A DNA stretch of 64,000 bases. Source: Anaeromyces robustus. Its lineage: Eukaryota; Neocallimastigomycota; Neocallimastigomycetes; Neocallimastigales; Neocallimastigaceae. Every line of letters begins with the position of its first letter. Positions within the stretch are counted from its first letter, which is position 1. Shown here piece after piece: positions 56,425 through 64,000 of the stretch. The DNA lies in the NCBI GenBank assembly GCA_002104895.1, contig MCFG01000287.1, positions 15,001-79,000 of the forward strand, in the 5' to 3' direction. The notes beneath the pieces were generated by a model, which worked only from the letters and a program-made list of their open reading frames with translations, ran no database searches and was not told where the DNA came from. The translations under genes were made by a program, and so were the position numbers.

Positions 56425-56760
56425 TTATTATTTAAATCAATTAAGCAATTATACCATAATTCAACAATATCTTTTCTATCATATCCATTATAAATATAAT
56501 CTTTTTCCTTATATTTATAATTTTCAATTATATTTTTTATTTCATCAGTTTTTTAATTATTTTTTGTTTTCTTCTCCAGATTCCATTAATTCTCCTTTCG
56601 TAATCATTGTAGGATAAGGATTCTTCTTTTTTTAATATATAAATTAATTTAAAAAATGAAGGTTTTTTTGGAAATAAATTATTTAAGTAATTATTAAAAT
56701 ATTCTGAAGCATTATTTGTTATATGCTCTATATTCTTATAATAATTCCAATAATTAGTAT
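56425..56760 (-). pseudogene. MULE/FLYWCH-type transposase fragment, broken
   Basis: On the minus strand one frame (about 56757-56545) reads NYWNYYKNIEHITNN, then ASEYFNNYLNNLFPKKPSFF, ESLSYNDYERRINGIWRR and then a stop. A second frame (about 56545-56425) continues with YNGYDRKDIVELWYNCLIDL before a stop. The layout W-N-x-Y, then TNN-x-x-E-x-(F/Y)-x-x-x-L-N, then a terminal LWYxCLxDL-like segment resembles the C-terminal part of transposase-like proteins with MULE and FLYWCH domains, abundant in early-diverging fungi. There is a frameshift near 56545 and the N-terminal catalytic region is missing. The family call rests on recall of the pattern. Confidence 0.5.
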
Positions 56761-58053
56761 TATATTTATATAAATAATTATTTTTAAAATATAATAGTTT
56801 TATTTATTTAATGATAACAGAACAAGTCCTTTTTTATATACAATTTTTAACAAAATATTATTTAAAAGACTATTAATAAAATATTATTTTGATTTTATTT
56901 AGTTATTTATATATTTATTTATTTAGTTATTTTTGATAAATGTGGCTATAAAATATTTTAACATCAAGCCACATACAATAATGTACGATTCCGAAATGCA
57001 CGATTCTGAAATGCACTTCTCCCCAACTTTATTTATTTAATTAATTATTATTTATTTATTAAATTTTTAATGAAATTAAGTGGCTTTAAATAAAAAATAT
57101 TCAAGCCATCTTACTCCATCGTATATGCAATTGTGTCATTGTTTTGTGGCTTATATATACAATTTTTTAAAAGCTATATATTTAATTTATGGCGTTAATA
57201 ATAAATGTGTTGTTACGTAAATATACAAGGCACTAAAAATTTGGCGAAGTACAACTTAGCAAAATACCATACTTTAATAAATAATAATAATTAGGTTAGG
57301 TATTTTATTAATATCTTTATAATTAAAAGAGTAAATACTTTTTTTTAAACATTAAAAAATAAAATAAAACAAAATAAAAAATAAAAAAAAATTTTTTTTA
57401 AAAAAAATCAATAATAAAATAAATATATAAAATAATAAATAATTATTAATTAAATAAATGTTTTATTTTTTAAATATAAAAAAAAAAGAAAACATTTTTT
57501 TTTAAACATTAAAAAAAATTAAAAAAAAATATAAATAAATAAATAAAGTTGTAAATAAAAAAATAATAAATAATTTATAATTAAATAAACGTTTTATTTT
57601 TTAAATATTAAAAAATAAAATAAAAATAAAATAAAAAAAAAAAAATAATTAAACATTTTATTTTTTAAACATAACATTAAAATATAAAATAAGAAAAAAT
57701 AAAAAATAAGTAAAAAATAAGTAAAAAATAAGTAAATTGTTCATTTTTTAAATATTTTTTAATATATAAAAAATAAAATATTAAAAATAATTAAATAAGT
57801 AATTAAATAAGTAATCAAAAATATAATTTATTATTTTATTTATTTGTTAATTAAAAAAAAAAAAAAAAAACTGAATCATTAACATTAAATAATCATATAT
57901 TATTTTATATATGGTTAATATTATTTATCCCTACACTTCTTCAGAATTCATTGTAAATTCTAAAAAATATATCAACAATTTTATACTGATGTTTTAAATT
58001 TAAATATATAAAACATCGAAAATGTATTCCAATCCTAATCTAAAAAAAAAAAT

Positions 58054-58315
58054 TATTCGGATGTTCCTTCAGGTGGAACTATTGCTTGTAAGGAGCTATA
58101 TATCGATAGTGGGGAATAAAGACATTTAAATGAATTCCTTATTCAAAATTATATTATTTATTTTATAATTTATTATTATAATTTTATTATAATTTTTAAT
58201 TGTTATTATGTATTTTGTATTTATGTTGTAGATTATATTTTGTTGATGACATTGTATTAGCTGCTCTAGACAAGCCCTTAGTACAAATATTGATTAAATC
58301 TAAAATTTATAGGTG
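58054..58315 (+). pseudogene. Possible Ty1/copia-type retroelement scraps
   Basis: Two short open pieces about 100 bp apart. 58054-58137 reads YSDVPSGGTIACKELYIDSG, then a stop and RHLNEF; IDSG followed by H is reminiscent of the retrotransposon aspartic-protease site (DSGAxxH). 58233-58312 reads LYFVDDIVLAALDKPLVQ and onward to TGA; the VDD after aromatic residues resembles the reverse-transcriptase (Y/F)VDD catalytic motif. In an intact copia element these motifs are kilobases apart, so a large deletion would be needed. Weak evidence; both matches are short. Confidence 0.35.
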
Positions 58316-58433
58316 AACTTTATTCAAAAATATTCTAATTTAATATATCTCAACTCTAATTATTATTAAATATATTTATTTAATTTTTCTATTTATTTAT
58401 TATTATATAACATATATATTTTGTTAAGACTTT

Positions 58434-58434
<1 letters not shown>

Positions 58435-58527
<93 letters not shown>
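58435..58527 (+). repeat. Compound (TTTA)n-(TTA)n microsatellite
   Basis: About seven TTTA units pass directly into about 21 TTA units. A poly-A run follows at 58561-58584. Confidence 0.9.
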
Positions 58528-58530
<3 letters not shown>

Positions 58531-58602
58531 TTTAAAGTATTATTGTTACTTTAAGATAAATAAAAAAAAAAAAAAAAAAAAAAAAGATAGAAAGATTTAT
58601 GG

Positions 58603-58633
<31 letters not shown>

Positions 58634-58801
58634 ATTTTTATTTTTGTATTTTGGTTCCTATTATTTTTATAATAACTTCTATTAAATATACATGTAAATA
58701 ATATTATTTTCCAATATCATATCATTCCAAAATGATATTAATTTTTTTTCTCATTATAAAAATACTTAGAAATAATTAATTCAAACAATCTAGCTTGATT
58801 A

Positions 58802-59025
58802 TTATTTAATACAAAAATTTTTTAAATTTTTTAATTTAGGATTTTTAAAACTTTCTAAATTTTTAATAATATTTATTTTATTTTTATATAAATCATTATT
58901 ATTTATTGATATATAAATATTATAAAAGATTTTAAAATATTTATTATTTAATAATTGTTCAATATCTTTAATACATAATGAGAATATAATGTCATTTAAT
59001 TTATTAATATTATTTATAATAATAT
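58802..59025 (-). pseudogene. ORF fragment downstream of the viral-type RPB1 remnant
   Basis: About 73 codons open on the minus strand (LNDIIFSLCIKDIEQLL, then KYFKIFYNIYISINNN, LESFKNPKLKNLKNFCIK, stop TAA at 58802-58804). Upstream, up to about 59100, other frames also read like coding sequence (FRTDLFLYDSINKNRI). I do not recognise it. Its Asn/Ile/Lys-rich usage and position suggest it belongs to the same virus-derived patch as the neighbouring RPB1 remnant. Confidence 0.35.
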
Positions 59026-59099
59026 TCTATTTTTATTAATAGAATCATACAAAAATAAATCTGTTCTGAACTCCAATTTTTGATTCTATACTAAAAATA

Positions 59100-60220
59100 T
59101 AATATAATGAATTATCAATTATTGTACATCAAATATTCCAATTAATATTTTAGCTGATATTGAAGTTAAGTCTTCATCAACACCATTTAAAGTTTTTTTT
59201 AACAATATTTAAATTATCTTCATATGTTAATGAATTTAAAAAACTAGCATTTTGTCCTCCAAATCCTTTTCTATCAATACTTATGGAATTTCCTAAATAA
59301 GTTAAATGATCTGGTAATAATCCACAATATTTTTCTTTATCAATAAATTCTTTTAATCTTTTGTATATAATATATCTTACATTTTCTATATCAATTTCTA
59401 ATTCTCTAGAAGATGGATTCACATACATAGTTTTATATCTATCAACACCAGGAACATTTAATATTGCATTTAAATTATTACCATAACAATTTAACATATT
59501 TATAAATACATCTATTTTTGTAATATATTTAATTCCTGATACATGAATATTAGAAGATAAGTTTAACGAAAATGGTATTACAATATTTTTTATTTCAATA
59601 ACTAAAATATTATTTCTAATATTTATATCAATATTAAAAAATTCTAAATTTTTTAATAGCGAAATATAATCATCATTATTAGATGAATCAATAGTTATAG
59701 AATTTTCTGTTTCATCCATAATTTTATATATTTTAGGTATAATTTTTTTTACTTTATTTTTATGTTCAATAATAAAACTTATTGGAGGTACTAGTTTTAT
59801 AGAGTTATTGATAATATCTACCTTAGATTCCCATTTATAAATCATATTATTATTTTTTTTCAGTGTTTTCTTAAATTAATTAAAACTTCTTCTAATTTAA
59901 TTCTATAACAATATATATTATTAGGATCAAAATATAATGTATCTTTGTCGATATAACTTATAATTTGATTATATATCTAATTCTATTAGCTAATATAAAC
60001 ATATTATCTAATGATAGATTAACTTTAGGATAAACAAAATTTTATCTTCCTTTACATTATGAATTATTTTATCTAATATATTAATATCATTACCTTCATT
60101 GTTTAAATTATGAAAAAAACTGAAATTATGCTATGTAATAGGTTCTCCAATAATTTGAGCTGTTTTAATACCTATATATTCTGATTCCATGGATCATTTA
60201 ATAAATATTCAAAAATTCAT
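59100..60220 (-). pseudogene. RNA polymerase largest subunit (RPB1) C-terminal part, large-DNA-virus type, broken
   Basis: At about 60190-60135 the minus strand reads YIGIKTAQIIGEPIT, matching the RPB1 signature VG(V/I)xAAQSIGEPxTQ just before the trigger loop. A TAG stop at 60131-60133 falls where the family has Gln. After several frame changes (60060-59860), the longest open piece, 59845-59177 (222 codons), carries GVDRYKTMYVNPSSRELEID and GLLPDHLTYLGNSISIDRKG; the latter aligns with the RPB1 segment (L)L(V/A)DxMTxxGxLxSIxRHG. A run of eight A shifts the frame just before the end, and the next frame continues with VDEDLTSISAKILIG. The divergence from eukaryotic Pol I/II/III, the short spacing and the adjacent RPB3-like ORF point to a nucleocytoplasmic large DNA virus origin. 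It has at least one stop and three or more frameshifts, so it is not functional. The N-terminal two thirds are absent. Confidence 0.7.
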
Positions 60221-60334
60221 TGAAAATAAAAATATAAAAGAATTAAAAATTTATTGTAAGAGAAATTCTTTGTTCATTAATCATATAATGTCTATTTTCA
60301 GTTATAATTATTTTTATCAGTATATATATTTTCC

Positions 60335-60420
60335 ATATACTATATATTTTCTATCAGGATACATATGATTAAATACTATATATTTTCCTTATACTTTATA
60401 TTTTCTATCAGGATACATAT
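60335..60420 (-). repeat. Two-copy tandem repeat, 54-bp period
   Basis: The words ATATTTTCC and TATTTTCTATCAGGATACAT each occur twice 54 bp apart. The units lie upstream of the RPB1 remnant and read as repeated MYPDRKY in one minus-strand frame, so they may be a duplication within former coding DNA. Confidence 0.75.
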
Positions 60421-60819
60421 AAATTAAATTATTTAATCCAACTTATATTAAATCAGATGTTATTAAAACATTCAATAAATAATCTATATTACTATTATAT
60501 TTAATAAACTCTTTATATATGTATTTCATTTTTTTTGGAAAAATAAAATATAATACAATATTCTCATTATCTGACTATTAATGATTATAAGTCTAATATA
60601 AATGATAAAATTAATATTAATTTTATCTTGTTATTTTATTATTACATCTATACATATTTTTATAATTACATATAATTTATTATATAAAAATTTACTATAT
60701 AAATTTTTATTGTACTACATCATAATCCATAAAATTTCATAAAAAAAAGTATAATATTGAACTTTATTTCTAACATTTAACTATTAAAAATTATTTTTGT
60801 TATTTTATTGTAAGATATT

Positions 60820-61305
60820 ATGGATAATAATGACAATAATATTAAAACTTATGATTTATCAACTTTATCACCACCTATTATTGCCGCTATTAGATATTAT
60901 ATATTAACTGAGTTAAAATTTCCACATATTACGGAAGTTCATATTTTAGAAAATAAATCAGAATTGTTTGATGAAGAAATAGGTGAAATAATTCAAGCTA
61001 TTCCTGTAAAAAATATTGGTAAAGGAATATTAAATATTGAAGGACCTAAGGATGTATATGCTAAAGATATAAATTTAGATTGTATATATTCTGATACTTA
61101 TTTATTTACTTTAAAATCTAATGAAAAAATAAATTTATATTGTATCTCTGAAAATAAATCTATGGATAATGATACTTTATATAAAGCTGCTTATATAGGA
61201 TTAAAAGATAAGAAATTAACAATTGAATCTTACATTAACTTATCACCTGACGAAATGTTTAATCAAGCTAAAGAAAATATTATTAATTCTTTAAAAAAAG
61301 TATAA
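60820..61305 (+). CDS. RPB3-like (alpha-type) RNA polymerase subunit, probably of giant-virus origin
   Basis: Single intron-free ORF of 161 codons from ATG 60820 to TAA. The layout follows RPB3/AC40/alpha-NTD proteins. Residues about 15-50 (LSPPIIAAIRYYILTELKFP, HITEVHILENKSELFDEEIG) match the dimerisation-domain pattern (N-A-L-R-R-x-(L/I)-x-x-(E/D)-(V/I)-P, then V-x-(I/V)-x-x-N-x-S-x-(L/V)-x-D-E), followed by IIQAIPVKN where the family has HRLGLIP(L/I). Residues about 115-161 (LYKAAYIG, LTIESYINLSPDEMFNQAKE) match the C-terminal half, where family members end with an E(S/T)xGxLxPEE helix. It is shorter than host RPB3 (about 270-330 aa), and its key arginines are poorly kept. It faces away from the RPB1 remnant 0.6 kb to its left. 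Intact reading frame in otherwise decaying DNA is notable. An alternative is an orphan unrelated protein. Confidence 0.6.
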   Translation: MDNNDNNIKTYDLSTLSPPIIAAIRYYILTELKFPHITEVHILENKSELFDEEIGEIIQAIPVKNIGKGILNIEGPKDVYAKDINLDCIYSDTYLFTLKSNEKINLYCISENKSMDNDTLYKAAYIGLKDKKLTIESYINLSPDEMFNQAKENIINSLKKV

Positions 61306-62029
61306 TTTTTAAAAAGCATAGTTAAAAAATATATATTTTATATACTGATATTATATATTATATATTATATTATTAATAAATTTATGTAATATATAATATA
61401 TAATATATAAATTTCAGTATAAATATTACATAAAAATTAAATATAATTTAATTATAAATTAATTATAAATAATTAAATTATACATATTTAATATCTTATC
61501 AGGGACATTGTTAGATTTTATTTCAATAGTTCCCTTAGGAATCTTATCTATTATTAATTATGAATAATATGAATAATACTTAATTTTAACCATTAAATAT
61601 TAAAACGCTAATAATTAAAAAAAATGTATGAATGAATGAAATAATAAATACTTAAATATTTAATCTTAATATGAATGAGTGTAAATAATAAATACTTAAA
61701 TATTTAATCTTAATATAAATGAGTGTAATTAATAAATACTTAAATATTTAATCTTAATATGAATGAGTGTAAATAATAAATACTTAAATATTTAATCTTA
61801 ATATGAATGAGTGTAAATAATAAATACTTAAATATTTAATCTTAATATGAATGAGTGTAAATAATAAATACTTAAATATTTAATCTTAATTTTTAATATT
61901 TCAAAAGAAAAAAAATTATTTATGATATATAGTTTATTATATTAATTTTTGTTTATTTTTGAAATTAATTAAAAAAAATAATATTTTATTTTTTTTTTAT
62001 TATTGTCATTTATTTTTATTTTTTTTCTG
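61306..62029. other. Intergenic, 3' of RPB3-like ORF
   Basis: Includes an inverted TATATTATATATTATA block (about 61330-61430) and the 44-bp minisatellite listed separately. A slightly less AT-rich stretch at about 61500-61560 (CAGGGACATTGTTAG, TCCCTTAGGAATC) has no long ORF. Confidence 0.55.
61625..61891 (+). repeat. 44-bp minisatellite, six copies
   Basis: The core TACTTAAATATTTAATCTTA starts at 61649, 61693, 61737, 61781, 61825 and 61869, exactly 44 bp apart. The rest of the unit is ATATGAATGAGTGTAAATAA with few changes. The near-identity of copies suggests recent expansion. Confidence 0.95.
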
Positions 62030-62190
62030 TTTTAAAACCCTCTTCTGAGGACCTGTACCTTCCTAATTAATGGATTTCTCAGAAGAGGAAGAATGCCTGT
62101 TGAGTCATGGCAACAATTATGGCATTAAATAGCCTTTTTGCGAAATGGTAATGGTGTTGTACATGTTGTATGAAGATTACATATCTTCTT
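62030..62190 (+). other. GC-richer hairpin island, possible structured RNA or element end
   Basis: Opens with an 11-bp perfect stem (CCTCTTCTGAG at about 62039 with CTCAGAAGAGG at about 62078). A GGC/GCC hairpin followed by T5 (ATGGCATTAAATAGCCTTTTT, about 62128) and a GAAGAT/ATCTTC hairpin (about 62172) follow. No ORF is present. Base composition and closely packed stems stand out from the surroundings, but I cannot match it to a known RNA. Confidence 0.4.
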
Positions 62191-62435
62191 ATTTTCTTAT
62201 GATATATACATAAATTTGATTTTTTTTTTTTTTTCTTTTTATTTTACTCTTTTTAAATTTCTCAATTTACGTTAAATTTTTTTTTTTCCATTAAGTTTGA
62301 ACATTATTTTTTCTTCTTTTCCTACTCTTATTTTTTACTTTTTTATTTTTTTCCTTTTTTTCTTTTTCTTTCTTTCTTCATACATATCTATTCACGAGAA
62401 CTTTATGGTAAGAGAACTGTCAAGGTAAGTATAAC

Positions 62436-62475
<40 letters not shown>

Positions 62476-63659
62476 TCTTTATTCTTTTATAATTCTTTTT
62501 ATTTTTTCTACTTTTATCTCTTTATTTTTTTTTCTTTTATTTCCTTACCATTGTTTGTTTATTCTCTCAATAGTATGTTATTTTTTATACTTTAAATATT
62601 TTTGTATTCTTTTAGGAAATTTATTTTAGTTCTTTCTTAATGTGAATCCTTTGTAAATTAGTCATAGTTATAGTATTAAAATAAACAAAAAGATAATATA
62701 ATATAAGATAGTTTAAATTTTTTAGTTTATGTATATTCTTATAAAATAAGTTTTATTACTCTTCTACACAGTACACTCTTCATTTATATGAATTCACTAA
62801 ATTCTACGTACAATAGCCTAACTTTTTACAATTAATTTACACTCACTTTTCTTACTATTACATGATAATCAATTTATACAAAACTTTCATATATATAACA
62901 CTTACAATAAAATAAAAATAAAAAGAACAACAGAAGCATAAACAAAATATAATTTACTACTCATACAACCACTTTTTTCTCAAATTGCAAACAATTCAAT
63001 TCTCACACAGTTATCACTTAAACATTTTTTCAAACAACATTTTTTCAAGTTAATAACACTGTAACGGAACGGTAGTTCCAATATTACAATTGACACCAAT
63101 ATTGAAAACGTACACGAAAAGAAAATAAAATAAAAGAAAGTTAATTATACTTTGTAATATCGGAACACCTTTCCTTTGTTAACCCGGAAGGTCGGCGTCG
63201 ATATATATTAGTATAATTTTAATTTATTTTTTATTTAAAATTTGTTTTATTAGAATATAGTTTTATTAATTATTAAAAATTAATAATAACTAATCTTTGT
63301 AGTATTTCGAACTACTTATGAATTAATTATTACTAATATATATAAAGTTATAAAAGAATAAAAGCACAAAGAAAAATATTTTAACTAAAAGTTTTACACC
63401 TATTTATACTTTTTGCGGAAAAATAGTTTTAAAAATAAAAGTTCATAAAAAATAATAAAAATTGCTAGAAACTAAGATAATTTGTTATAAAATGAATCTC
63501 ATAGAAAAATAAAGAAATATTATATAATTTTTTCTTAAAGTTTCTAATTTTATTTCATGTAATTCTATAAAGAAATACAGAAATAAAATACAGAAACAAA
63601 TACAGAATAAAATACAGAAATTTATAATAAATAAATTTAAAATAAAATTTTTATAAAAT
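62191..63659. other. Intergenic, pyrimidine-rich then mixed
   Basis: T/C-rich with one consensus splice donor (CTGTCAAG|GTAAGTATAA at about 62417-62434) followed by (TA)n, so it could include a non-coding first exon of a gene outside the window. At 63060-63200 a less AT-rich stretch has TGTAACGGAACGG and GTTAACCCGGAAGGTCGG. No ORF of note. Confidence 0.45.
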
Positions 63660-63662
63660 TTG

Positions 63663-63738
63663 GAACAAGGTGTGAGTCGAACCCAGAGTGTTCGCCCAGA
63701 TGGTCATAATTACTAACCACTAGACCATGGTTACTATT
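63663..63738 (-). tRNA. tRNA-like sequence, probably a Glu/Asp-type pseudogene or SINE head
   Basis: The minus strand carries a good A box (TGGTCTAGTGGTTAGTA; plus-strand 63711-63729) and a B box (GGGTTCGACTC; plus-strand 63674-63684) at normal spacing; the D-arm word matches eukaryotic tRNA-Glu. But I cannot form a proper 7-bp acceptor stem, the T stem has mismatches and no 5-bp/7-nt anticodon arm is clear, so no anticodon is assigned. Likely a decayed tRNA or a tRNA-derived element. Confidence 0.45.
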
Positions 63739-64000
63739 TTACTAATTGAGGGATTCGTTACAAGAATAAAGAAAAGAAACAAATAAATAAATATTTTTTT
63801 ATGTCAAGACATCAAGTGCAATTGAAATTAGAATTTATAATTTCAATTATTTTGATATATAATATTATTATTTATTATAATAATTATTAATAATTTTTTA
63901 TAATAATTATATATAATAATTATTATTATAATATTTTATTTTAAATATTATAATTTAAGATTATTTAAATAATCTAATAATATATTTTAATATATATATT
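63739..64000. other. AT-rich right edge
   Basis: Nothing recognisable beyond GGATTCGTTACA at 63751-63762 and AT-rich short inverted repeats. Confidence 0.5.

Larger units (their letters stand above)
55475..57245. repeat. Inverted repeat pair (module Y), 1.5 kb apart
   Basis: 55475-55597 and 57123-57245 are diverged reverse complements; shared words include GCCACAAAACAATGACA against TGTCATTGTTTTGTGGC, and AAATTAAATATATGGC against GCTATATATTTAATTT. Between them lie the transposase scrap and a short tandem repeat. Confidence 0.8.
54880..57850. mobile_element. Nested, degenerate MULE-like / foldback transposon cluster
   Basis: Several related modules are repeated here. Module X (54929-55175) recurs directly at 57276-57510 (marker ATAATAATAATTAGGTTAGG) and inverted at 55320-55453. 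Module Y (55475-55597) recurs inverted at 57123-57245. Thus 55320-55597 and 57123-57510 are long inverted repeats that enclose a broken MULE-type transposase fragment (56425-56760, minus). Terminal words such as TTTCGAAATGCACC (54892-54905), GGTGCATTTCGGAATC (55655) and CCGAAATGCACGATTCTGAA (56991) tie the cluster to the MITE at 34415. Long terminal inverted repeats around a transposase fit Mutator-like elements. Exact ends and target-site duplications could not be fixed. Confidence 0.6.

Noticed and set aside
59177-59845. Functional host gene encoding a 222-aa protein
   Set aside because: It is an open piece of a longer broken RPB1-like sequence: homologous segments continue on both sides in other frames and past a stop.
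61625-61891. CRISPR-like array
   Set aside because: The units are directly abutting 44-bp tandem copies with no variable spacers, in eukaryotic DNA.
63663-63738. Functional tRNA gene
   Set aside because: A and B boxes are good, but the acceptor, anticodon and T stems do not fold properly, so only a tRNA-like call is made.

Overview
The window is eukaryotic nuclear DNA of extreme AT richness. It has many short spliceosomal introns (GT..AG, mostly GTAAGT/GTAATT donors and TAG/AAG acceptors), long poly-A/T runs, (TTTA)n and (AAT)n microsatellites, and proteins with poly-Asn and poly-Gln tracts. The best fit is an anaerobic gut fungus (Neocallimastigomycota). Base composition and Asn/Gln tracts point that way, and a flagellar/basal-body gene (CFAP20/BUG22) sits beside fungal-type genes (a C2H2 factor with a huge Gln/Asn-rich arm, an EH-domain protein resembling Irs4/Tax4, a kinesin-8). 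The flagellar gene argues for a zoosporic lineage and against Dictyostelium. The assignment is inference; no species is claimed.

Six spliced genes could be rebuilt exon by exon with consistent phase. (1) 1444-3555 (+): F-box/leucine-rich-repeat protein with an Asn/Ser/Arg/Tyr-rich tail, 629 aa. (2) 6350-15131 (+): Mediator tail subunit MED14, 27 exons, 1,474 aa. (3) 18161-19638 (-): CFAP20, 190 aa. (4) 22626-27416 (-): two-finger C2H2 transcription factor, 1,442 aa. (5) 35960-38641 (-): Rho-GEF (DH-PH) fused to a C-terminal TLDc domain, 788 aa. (6) 45634-50703 (+) kinesin-8 motor, 1,199 aa, converging on 51772-54049 (-), an EH-domain protein of 488 aa; this last gene makes the total seven host genes. 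They are unrelated single-copy cell-biology genes, not an operon or cluster.

Between them lie long gene-poor tracts (27.4-36.0 kb and 38.6-45.6 kb) with microsatellites, perfect palindromes and a small inverted-repeat element (34415-34705). At 15.3-18.0 kb a roughly 0.7 kb direct duplication flanks a decayed Cys-rich ORF; one copy carries a 30-bp micro-inversion and the two differ greatly in (TTTA)n length.

From 54.9 kb to the right end the window is a graveyard of accessory DNA. There is a nested foldback/MULE-like transposon with long inverted repeats around a broken transposase fragment (54.9-57.9 kb) and a possible copia-type retroelement scrap (58.05-58.32 kb). Most notably there is a patch (58.8-61.3 kb) whose coding pieces look like RNA polymerase subunits of large DNA viruses: a broken RPB1 C-terminal part on the minus strand and an intact 161-aa RPB3-like ORF on the plus strand. 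I interpret this patch as an endogenised giant-virus fragment; it is the most interesting feature here. The last 2.5 kb holds a six-copy 44-bp minisatellite, a comparatively GC-rich hairpin island and a degenerate tRNA-like sequence.
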